Source: Amphiduros pacificus
Taxonomy: Eukaryota > Annelida > Polychaeta > Phyllodocida > Hesionidae
DNA: 64,000 nucleotides
Reading direction: 5' to 3'
Assembly: GCA_949316495.1 (NCBI GenBank)
Contig: OX439009.1
Coordinates: forward strand, 34,102,155 to 34,166,154
The notes beneath the pieces are model-generated. The model was not told the DNA's origin. It ran no database searches and was given only the letters and a program-made list of their open reading frames with translations. Below, one piece after another: positions 15,201 through 26,500 of the stretch. The first letter of the stretch is position 1. Each line of letters starts with the position of its first letter. Position numbers and translations under genes: made by a program.

Positions 15201-18200
15201 TGAGAATATGAGATCTGATGATAATATGAGGTCTGATGAGAATATGAGGTCTGATGAGAATATGAGGTCTGATGAAAATATGAGGTCTGATGAGAATATG
15301 AGATCTGATGAGAATATGAGGTCTAATTAGAATATGAGGTCTGATGAGAATATGAGATCTGATGAAAATATGAGGTCTGATGATAATATGAGGTCTGATG
15401 AGAATATGAGATCTGAAGAGAATATGAGATCTGATGAAAATATGAGGTCTGATGAGAATATGAGGTCTGATGAGAATATGAGGTCTGATGAGAATATGAG
15501 GTTTGATGATAATATGAGGTCTGATGAGAATATGAGGTCTGATGAGAATATGAGGTCTAATGAGAATATGAGGTCTGATGATAATATGAGGTCTGATGAG
15601 AATATGAGATCTGATGAAAATGAGGTCTGATGAGAATATGAGATCTGATGAGAATATAAGATCTAGTGAGAATATGAGATCTGATGAGAATATGAGATCT
15701 GATGATAATATGAGGTCTGATGAGAATATGAGGTCTAGTGAGAATATAATGTCTCGTGAGAATATGAGGTCTGATGATAATATATATGAGGTCTGATGAG
15801 AATATGAGATCTGATGAAAATATGAGGTTTGATGATAATATGAGGTCTGATGAGAATATGAGGTCTAGTGAGAATATGAGGTCTAGTGAGAATATGATGT
15901 CTGATGAGAATATGAGATCTGATGAGAATATGAGATCTGATGAGAATATGAGGTCTGATGAGAATATGAGGTCTGATGAGAATATGAGATCTGATGATAA
16001 TATGAGGTCTGATGAGAATATGAGGTCTGATGAAAATATGAGGTCTAGTGAGAATATAATGTCTCGTGAGAATATGAGATCTGATGAAAATATGAGATCT
16101 GATGATAATATGAGGTCTGATGAGAATATGAGGTCTAGTGAGAATATAATGTCTCGTGAGAATATGAGGTCTGATGATAATATATATGAGGTCTGATGAG
16201 AATATGAGATCTGATGAAAATATGAGGTTTGATGATAATATGAGGTCTGATGAGAATATGAGGTCTAGTGAGAATATGAGGTCTAGTGAGAATATGATGT
16301 CTGATGAGAATATGAGATCTGATGAGAATATGAGATCTGATGAGAATATGAGGTCTGATGAGAATATGAGGTCTGATGAGAATATGAGATCTGATGATAA
16401 TATGAGGTCTGATGAGAATATGAGGTCTGATGAGAATATGAGGTCTGATGAAAATATGAGGTCTGATGAGAATATGAGATCTGATGAGAATATGAGGTCT
16501 AGTGAGAATATGAGGTCTGATGAGAATATGAGATCTGATGAAAATATGAGGTCTGATGAGAATATGAGGTCTGATTAGAATATGAGATCTGATGAGAATA
16601 TGAGATCTGATGAAAATATGAGGTCTGATGAGAATATGAGGTCTGATGAGAATATGAGGTCTAATGAGAATATGAGGTCTGATGATAATATGAGGTCTGA
16701 TGAGAATATGAGATCTGATGAAAATGAGGTCTGATGAGAATATGAGATCTGATGAGAATATAAGATCTAGTGAGAATATGAGATCTGATGAGAATATGAG
16801 ATCTGATGATAATATGAGGTCTGATGAGAATATGAGGTCTAGTGAGAATATGATGTCTCGTGAGAATATGAGGTCTGATGATAATATATGAGGTCTGATG
16901 AGAATATGAGATCTGATGAAAATATGAGGTCTGATGATAATATGAGGTCTGATGAGAATATGAGGTCTAGTGAGAATATAATGTCTCGTGAGAATATGAG
17001 GTCTGATGATAATATATGAGGTCTGATGAGAATATGAGATCTAATGAAAATATGAGGTCTGATGATAATATGAGGTCTGATGAGAATATGAGATCTGATG
17101 AAAATGAGGTCTGATGAGAATATGAGATCTGATGAGAATATAAGATCTAGTGAGAATATGAGATCTGATGAGAATATGAGATCTGATGAGAATATGAGAT
17201 CTGATGAGAATATGAGATCTGATGATAATATGAGGTCTGATGAGAATATGAGATCTGATGATAATATGAGATCTGATGAGAATGAGGTCTGATGAGAATA
17301 TGAGATCTGATGAGAATATGAGGTCTAGTGAGAAAATGAGGTCTATTGAGAATATGAGGTCTGATGAAAATATGAGGTCTAGTGAGAATATGAGGTCTCA
17401 GGAGAATATGAGGTCTAGTGGGAATATGAGATCTGATGAGAATATTAGATCTAGGGAGAATATGAGGTCTAGTGAGAATATGAGGTCTGATGAAAATATG
17501 AGGTCTAGTGAGAATATGAGATCTAGTGAGAATATGAGTTCTAGTGAGAATATGAGATTTGATGAGAATATGAAATCTAGAGAGAATATGAAATCTAGTG
17601 AGAATATGAGGTCTAGTGAGAATATGAGGTCTGATGAAAATATGAGGTCTAGTGAGAATATGAGGTCTCCTGAGAATATGAGTTCTAGTAAGAATATGAG
17701 GTCTAGTGAGAATATGAGGTCTCGTGAGAATATGAGTTCTAGTAAGAATATGAGTTCTAGTGAGAATATGAGACCTGATGAGAATATGAAATCTAGTGAG
17801 AATATGAGGTCTAGTGAGAATGAGATCTGATGAGAATATGAGATCTAGTGAGAATATGAGATCTAGTGGGATTAACTTCTTGCTTATTTACCAAAATACG
17901 ACCAAAGTTATCAAAAGACAACAGGCAGACTTCATCTCATTGATTAAATTGGTAGTTAACATCCATCATGAGTTTCTTTTGATGATTGATATGTTGCTAA
18001 TTTGTATCATGCTGAAATCTGTGCAGCAAATGGGCCACATAATGTTTTATAAAAATCAACATATGACCTACTCCAATGCATACTAGACCCAATTTTGATC
18101 TCCCATGTGTCAGATGAATGGGAAGTGGTTGGGTAAGTGTCTCACCTGCACTTGCAGGGACAGTTGCTGGATTAGATTTGTCTTCTCCTCCAGATCCTCT

Positions 18201-21200
18201 GTCACTTTGCTGTGCTTCTCTTCAAGTTCCCTTAACTGCAGAAAAAAACATGGTTTGTTAATAGCTGCAACTTATTAATGGCTGAAACTTTTTTGTGGCT
18301 GAAACTTATTTAAAGCAAATTTAGTGAAAAAAGTGATTTAAATAGCATAAAATTTCTCAAATAATTTGCTCAATGTAATTTTTTTTTTAAATAATGAAGG
18401 TCAAATTTAATCTAACACTTCTACTTTATTCGGTTCTGAATGTAGATTAATATTTTAACTTATTTCCAGATTTTTACTTTCTTTGTCACTTTACCTTCAC
18501 AAATCCTTTTTTTTTTTTTCTATTCTAAAATTCTCAAAAATATTGATAATGTAGTATTACCTTCTTTGATAATTCTTCTTCCGCCTTTGTTTTTTCCACA
18601 GTCCTCTCCTGCAATACAAGCATACATGTACATGATTTGCTAGAAATCTTATTGTTTGACTGAATGGGGAAAAAGATACATTGTAGACAGTTTATAATGG
18701 TAAAATATTGATTTCCCCCTCAGCATATTGTTCCTCTTGGACAATAACCTTACAACATAGACACATTCGACATTCACTTGGTTTTTGCTTCACATATAAA
18801 TTACATTTTTCTTTGCTTCGCATATAAATTACATTTTCTAAGCTTTTTAGTAACTTATGTTCCAGATATGGTGTTACCTTTTCCTTGTTCCTGCAAGACG
18901 TTGATCTATCATTACCTGTTCCTTGGCTAGCTGTTCCTGCAAGACGTTGATCTATCATTACCTTTTCCTTGGCTAGCTGTTCCTGCAGGACGTTGATCTA
19001 TCATTACCTTTTCCTTGGCTAGCTGTTCCTGCAGGACGTTGATCTATCATTACCTTTTCCTTGGCTAGCTGTTCCTGAAGGACGTTGATCTATCATTACC
19101 TTTTCCTTGGCTAGCTGTTCCCGCAGGACGTTGATCTATCATTACCTTTTCCTTGGCTAGCTGTTCCTGCAAGACGTTGATCTATCATTACCTTTTCCTT
19201 GGCTAGCTGTTCCTGCAGGACGTTGATCTATCATTACCTTTTCCTTGGCTAGCTGTTCCCGCAGGACGTTGATCTATCATTACCTTTTCCTTGGCTAGCT
19301 GGTCCTGCAGGACGTTGATCTATCATTACCTTTTCCTTGGCTAGCTGTTCCTGCAGGACGTTGATCTATCATTACCTTTTCCTTGGCTAGCTGTTCCTGC
19401 AGGACGTTGATCTATCATTACCTTTTCCTTGGCTAGCTGTTCCTGCAGGACGTTGATCTATCATTACCTTTTCCTTGGCTAGCTGTTCCTGCAGGACGTT
19501 GATCTGGGTTTCCAGTTCTCTTGTCAGCCTCTGGTGTCTGACTGCTGTCTGCTCTGTGGCCTCTCCCTGCTCCTTCTATAAACAAATACAAATTAAAAGG
19601 ATACTTTTTGTGTACTTGAATTTGGGGTATGATTATTTAGATAGACCAACAAATAAAATATGTGTCATTTTTGAGTAATGACGGTAGATATCCAAGTGAA
19701 CATAAATATTGTTATCATTTCCTATTCTCACAATCACGGATATGATGAGAGATAAAAAAGAGGATCACAAGACAGAAGATTACACAGAAATACCTTATGC
19801 TGTTGGAACTGTGTATTAATGTGGGCAAGTTGATTCTCCTTGTCCTCCAGGTTTGCCTGAGTGGTTGATAGATCTCTGCTGAGGCTTTCTTTCTCCTTGC
19901 CGAGCCTACCACTCTCCTCCTCCAGGGACTGAATCTGAGTAGATAAACAGATACACAACACAATTAAAACGTCATATCCTTTCTTACAACAGGGCACACT
20001 TATGGAATCTTTTGTCGGATGAATACAAAGAAGTAGGACGAGATTTAGAGAGAGTTTAGAATATTTGTTGAAGAGTTGGGAAGGTCCAATATGAAACTGC
20101 ATGTCATGTACCTTCTTGTTGATACAATTTTATTCAAAAAGTCGTGCGTCATTCTAGTTGTACAAATACAGCATAACGTGTACTCCTGTATAAATATATC
20201 TCTATATTGTAGTCGTGATGATTATTAGCTACTGTAACAGTTATTGTTTTTGTTAAATTTACCTGACCAGAGAAAAGTATGGATAAGTTTGAATGACATA
20301 AGCAGGGTGAGGATAGGTTTGCCTGATATGATGAGGGGAAAAGGTAAGTTAACGTGACCTGGGGAAGGTAAGGGTAAGTTAACCTGACCTGAGGTGGGTA
20401 AGCGAAAGTTATCCTAACTTGAGAAGGGAGAGGGTAAGTCAACCTGACTTGAGGAGTGAGAGGGTAAGTTAACCTGACTTGAGGAGTGAGAGGGCAAGTC
20501 AACCTGACTTGAGGAGTGAGAGGGTAAGTTAATCTGACTTGAGGAGTGAGAGGGCAAGTCAACCTGACTTGAGGAGTGAGAGGGTAAGTTAACCTGACTT
20601 GAGGAGTGAGAGGGTAAGTTAACCTGACTTTAGGAGTGAGAGGGTAAGTTAATCTGACTTGAGGAGTGAGAGGGTAAGTTAACCTGACTTTAGGAGTGAG
20701 AGGGTAAGTTAACCTGACCTGAGGAGTGAGAGGGTAAGTTTACCTGACTTGAGGAGTGAGAGGGTAAGTCAACCTGACCTGAGGAGTGATAGGGTAAGTT
20801 AACCTGAATTGAGGAGTGAGAGGGTAAGTTAATGTGACCTGAGGAGTGAGAGGGTAAGTTAACCTGACCTGAGGAGTGAGAGGGTAAGTTAATGTGACCT
20901 GAGGAGTGAGAAGGTAAGTTTACCTGACCTGAGGAGTGAGAGGGTAAGTTAACCTGACCTGAGGAGTGAGAGGGTAAGTTAACCTGACTTGAGGAGATAA
21001 ATTGTAAATTAACCTGACTTGAGGAGTGAGAGTGTAAGTTAACCTGACCTGAGGAGTGAGAGGGTAAGTTAACCTGACCTGAGGAGTGAGAGGGTAAGTT
21101 TACCTGACTTGAGGAGTGAGAGGGTAAGTTAACCTGACCTGAGGAGTGAGAGGGTAAGTTAACCTGAATTGAGGAGTGAGAGGGTAAGTTAATGTGACCT

Positions 21201-23550
21201 GAGGAGTGAGAGGGTAAGTTAACCTGACCTGAGGAGTGAGAGGGTAAGTTAACCTGACTTGAGGAGATAAATTGTAAGTTTACCTGACCTGAGGAGTGAG
21301 AGGGTAAGTTAACCTGACCTGAGGAGTGAGAGGGTAATTAACCTGACCTGAGGTGTGAGAGGGTAAGTTTACCTGAGCTGTGAGTTTGGCCTGGACATCC
21401 ATGGCTTCCCGACATGACTTCTCATATTCAGATTTCAGTTTATTCACTTCTCCCTCTAGTTTGGCTTGAGTCTGAAAACCAATAACATGATTTTTCAATA
21501 TCTATCACAAAAAAATACCTCCTTTGGTTGCATTTCAGATGGCAACATATAAAGAAACCTTTTCAAATTTCACATAAAAATCAAATACCGGTAAGGAAAT
21601 TATGTTTAGGTGAGCTTACAATTTCCAAAGCAGATGTTTTTTCGGTGATTGTGTTTTGGGCCGTCTTCAGCTGCCGCTCCAGTTCTGCCCGGGTCTGATC
21701 TTTGCTATTGATTTCTGACACCTGGAACATCCATATAAAACATAATAATATCTGGACCTAGACATTCAAATATTTATAGAATTTATATTTATATTTTATA
21801 TCCACTGAGATGAACCTGTGGTTGAACTACTACACAATTTTTTCTCATCAGTTGATCTGTGAAAAGCATGTTCACAATATCTAACATGTGATTATTTTCC
21901 TAATTTCAAAATCTAACAGCATGAATCCTTTAAGTACCTTATTTTCAATATCAGTTTGTAATTTATCACACTTCTCCTGAAGACTTTGTATATTTTCTCG
22001 CATGTCTTTGACTTGAGCCTCCAGATGGCGCCCCTGAGTTTGGCTTGCCTTTAGATCTGCATTTGTCTGAAATTACATCATCAAACCTATGAGCCAAGCT
22101 CTATGTTTTGACCTGCTGATGTGATTATTATCATATACTTGACTTTGATTTTTAACATAAACATTTATTAGGACACATTGCTGAATGGAGGTGTTACCTG
22201 AGTGAGGGAGAGGTGAGGGGAGGTGTTATCTGAGTGAGGGTACACCGAGGGGAGGGGGTGTTATCTGAGGGGAGGGGTGTTACCTGAGTGAGGGAGAGGT
22301 GAGGGGAGGTGTTACCCGAGTGAGGGAGAGCTGAGGGGAGGTGCTACCTGGGTAAGGGAGAGCTGAGGGGAGGGTGTTACCTGAGTGAGGGTACACTGAG
22401 GGGAGGGGGTGTTACCTGAGTGATTGTACGCTGAGGGGAGGGGGTGTTACCTGAGTGAGGGTGGGCTGAGGGGAGGGTGTTACCTGTGTGGGGGAGAGCT
22501 GAGGGGAGGGTGTTACCTGAGTGAGGGTACACTGAGGGGAGGGGGTGTTACCTGAGTGATTGTACGCTGAGGGGAGGGGGTGTTACCTGAGTGAGGGTGG
22601 GCTGAGGGGAGGGTGTTACCTGTGTGGGGGAGAGCTGAGGGGAGGGTGTTACCTGAGTGAGGGTACACCGAGGTGAGGGGGTGTTACCTGAATGGTGGAG
22701 GTGTTACCTGAGTGAGGGTGAGCTCTCTCTGCTGCAGTGTGTTGTTGGCCATCTGAAGTTTGCCTTCTAACTCTGTCTGTATCATGGCCTTAGCTGCTTC
22801 CAATTTCTCGACATCTCCAACCTTAAAAAGATTGCCAAAGTTTTTTTGAAACACACCAGATGTTAAACTAAAGTATTGAAAATCAAGAAAATGCAAGAAA
22901 GGTCTGATGGCAGTCTCAGCCCCACACTTTAACCTTGAGGTTAACATAATTTTATCTCTTGCGCCATAAAGTGGCAAATATTAAGACTTTTATTTTCTGA
23001 GCGGCACTGGGATAAAGGTGTATATTCAGCGTTATACCTTTGCCTTGACATCAGCTTCCAGGTTGATATTTTTCTGCTGTAAATGCCCAACTGTTGTGTT
23101 AGCTTCTTTTAAACTGGTCTCCAGGTTGCTTGCTCTCTCATCCACATGCTTCAACCTGTCTTGTGTCTGAAAACAATACATATTCACATTTCAGACCTTG
23201 ACAGTTACACTGGCCTGGTGGCCCAGGACCACCAGATGCTCTGTTAGGGCCAATGGATGTTGTGCTGTAATGGCCAAATTTGACAATAAAATTTTGAAAT
23301 TATTAGTGGAATGTTCAGTAAATGGTTACAATTATTTCCAAAAAAATATGGTACTGCCATTTTCTACTGACTTGAAAGCAGAAATGTGAGTACCTGCAGG
23401 AGAACAGTCTTAGTGGTGGCCAGGTTGGTGGTCCTCTCGTCCAGTGTGTTCTGCACGGTCTGGATGTGGTTCTCTAGGTCAGCCCGCTGAGTGTTCTTAG
23501 CTGCCTCGGTGGTGAGGAGCACCTCAATCTGAAACAAGTCAAAATATCAT

Positions 23551-23581
<31 letters not shown>

Positions 23582-26500
23582 GATATATAATAATCCTGCA
23601 CATAATAGAGGCTAATCATTTTAACAACTGAGAAAAAAATGTTCTAATTTATTGGCAACAAGGTCATTTGGGGCCAAGCACAGCTGGTCTAGTACCGGTA
23701 TATCATAGTCTCAAAAAATTAAAACTAAAAAATGATAAAATGAGTAAGTATAAAGCATGAATAATAAAATAGCTGTACATGTATGTTGCACTGTGTATAC
23801 ATCTTGATGCACAAAAGAAGGCAAATAAGTCGTCCAAACATGACTTTTTGCAAATATACAGATTCAGCACTCCACTACACTAAGCTGAGTGTACAAAGTG
23901 TATGTTACATTCTCTTATAGGTGATTACATCAGACATTTTATCCTCTCCACCTAAATCACATAATTCCTACCTTAGTTTTCAGCTCGGCCTCCAGGGAGG
24001 TAATTTTTTCATGAGAGGACGTCAACTTGTCCTGTTCCTCCTTCAGCTGTCCCTGCAGCTTATCTCGAAGATCAGCAGCTGCCTGCAGCTGAGATTTGAC
24101 CTCCTGCAGCTGCATGTCAAGGTCATCTAATGTTCCCTGGTGACTTTCTGCTTGAATTTGCAATCGACCTTCAGCTGTTGTTAATTTCTCTTGCAGACCA
24201 GCCTAAAAATGAATATATTTCAAAGTAAACAATATATTTCAAAGTAAACATCAAACACCTGTTGACTTCTTAACTGTCACAGTTTTGGACCTCTTCTATA
24301 TACCTTTATTTCATTTAGGTCTCACATCATTTTAACGTTTTCCATTGTGCTGTGACATAATGGAAACAAACATTGTGCTAACATGCTAAATCATCTTCAT
24401 TACCATCATCATCATTGAAGTAACTTTAACTTCAATTTAAATTTAACTTAAATGTACAAAAAGTGTCTTATGAGAAATAGAAAGAGTAAAAATACACATA
24501 AGAACCTTTTCTTGTTTGAGTTGATTAATGGCAGTTTCCACTCCTTCTCCAGCCTCTATCTGCAATGTAAATATAACAATATTATAACTGTGATCCGATT
24601 TGATCAGTTGGTTGTTTAGCGATTATACCATCTGATGATGTAGACTTAACTGTTCCTATTAAAAGCTCCAAGAACCTTGATGGAAATGTTTGATATTTCT
24701 GTTGTTGTTTATATCATATGGATGTTCTGCTTGCTAACCTTGGCAATCAGATCCGTCCTCTCCGTCTCCAATCTTTCTATGGTTGTTTTTAAATCTCCCA
24801 CCGTCTTCTCCATTTCTTGAATGTGCGATTCCCTGCATAAAAATACATATCAAAATGTTAAAAAATCAATAGAATTTTTTTTATATTTCATATTTTGGTA
24901 AAAGCTTTCATTTCTATCTTTCTGCTTTACATTTTTTTAAATATTTACTTTTCAAACAAACTAATTGCCAATTACTTGATTTTCAAGGAATGGATAGGAG
25001 AACATTAATATCATTTCCAGGGAATGCCATGACAGAAATTGAGGGCATCTCTGACTCACTTTTCCATTTCCCATTTCTCAGGAGAGGGTCCTTGCAGATT
25101 TCTGGCTATTGTTATGTTCTGGGTAAACTAGATACCTTGTGACAAATGTCGCAAAAGATACTGTTATAATCTGTGGTGTGAACAATAATAATAGACATGA
25201 CTACAGCCAGATTCCTGGATACACTAATCTGTTATTGCTCTGTTAAAAGGCAAAGTGCGCTTAGACTCTGCTGTCTGATTTAATCATTGACACTGTTAAA
25301 CATCGAGGCCAGTACACCACCCCAGTGTCAGTGGCCTGAATAGAGATAACAACAAAGTTAACATAGTCTGCAGTGGGCCTTGTTGAACACCATATGTAAT
25401 GCAATTTATTCCTGGATTGCTCAGATTCTTTATATATACATGTAAATATACCCAGTACCTAAAAGAATATTGGAATGAATGAACAAACGAACAGACGAGA
25501 AGGAAGGACAGATGAATAGATGAATGACAGAGAGGGTGATTACTAAGAGAAGCTGGAAGTTATAAATAATAACATCTCCTCTATAATGGGTACCTTGCAG
25601 TCAGCTTCCTCTGTTCATCCTGCACTGCCTTGGACTTCTCTCTCAATTGGAGTTTTAGTTCCTCGCCTGATGCAACCTGAAAACATTGACAAATATTAAA
25701 ATAAGTGGGTGAGGGGGCAGAGTGGGTGAGGGGGCAGAGTGGGTGAGGGGCTGGGAGTAGCCAGGGATCAGTGGAGAGAGGGCAGAGTGGGTGAGGGGCT
25801 GGGAGTAGTCAGGGTCCAGTGGAGAGGGAGCAGAGTGGGTGAGGGGCTGGGAGTAGTCAGGGTTCAGTGGAGAGGGGGCAGAGTGGGTGAGGGGCTGGGA
25901 GTAGTCAGGGTTCAGTGGAGAGGGGGCAGAGTGGGTGAGGGGGCAGAGTGGGTGAGGGGGCAGAGTGGGTGAGGGGGCAGAGTGGGTGAGGGGGCAGAGT
26001 GGGTGAGGGGCTGGGAGTAGGAGAGTGGAGGGGGCAGAGTGGGTGAGGGGCTGAGAGTAGGAGAGAGGAGAGGGGACAGAGTGGGTGAGGGGCTGGGAGT
26101 AGCCAGGGATCAGTGGAGAGGGAGCAGAGTGGGTGAGGGGCTGGGAGTAGTCAGGGTTCAGTGGAGAGGGGGCAGAGTGGGTGAGGGGCTGGGAGTAGTC
26201 AGGGTCCAGTGGAGAGGGGGCAGAGTGGGTGAGGGGCCAGAGTGGGTGAGGGGGCAGAGTGGGTGAGGGGCTGGGAGTAGGAGAGTGGAGGGGGCAGAGT
26301 GGGTGAGGGGCTGGGAGTAGCCAGGGATCAGTGGGGAGGGGGCAGAGTGGGTGAGGGGCTGGGAGTAGCCAGGGATCAGTGGAGAGGGAGCAGAGTGGGT
26401 GAGGGGCTGGTAGTAGCCAGGGATCAGTGGAGAGGGAGCAGAGTGGGTGAGGGGCTGGTAGTAGCCAGGGATCAGTGGTGAGGGGGCAGAGTGGGTGAGG

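Noticed and set aside
7788-17830. Long plus-strand open frames of Met-Arg-Ser-Asp-Glu-Asn repeats as a repetitive protein gene
   Set aside because: They follow from an 18-bp unit without stops in that frame, are broken at random by 16- and 20-bp units, have no flanking unique coding sequence, and lie antisense in an EEA1 intron.
18873-19467. CRISPR-like array (46-bp regular repeats)
   Set aside because: Units are contiguous without unique spacers, contain exon sequence, and the genome is eukaryotic.
20149-20562. Minus frame of LTYPLTPQVR repeats as a separate gene
   Set aside because: Translation of the 30-bp junction array; only the units nearest exon 27 could ever be read as an exon extension.
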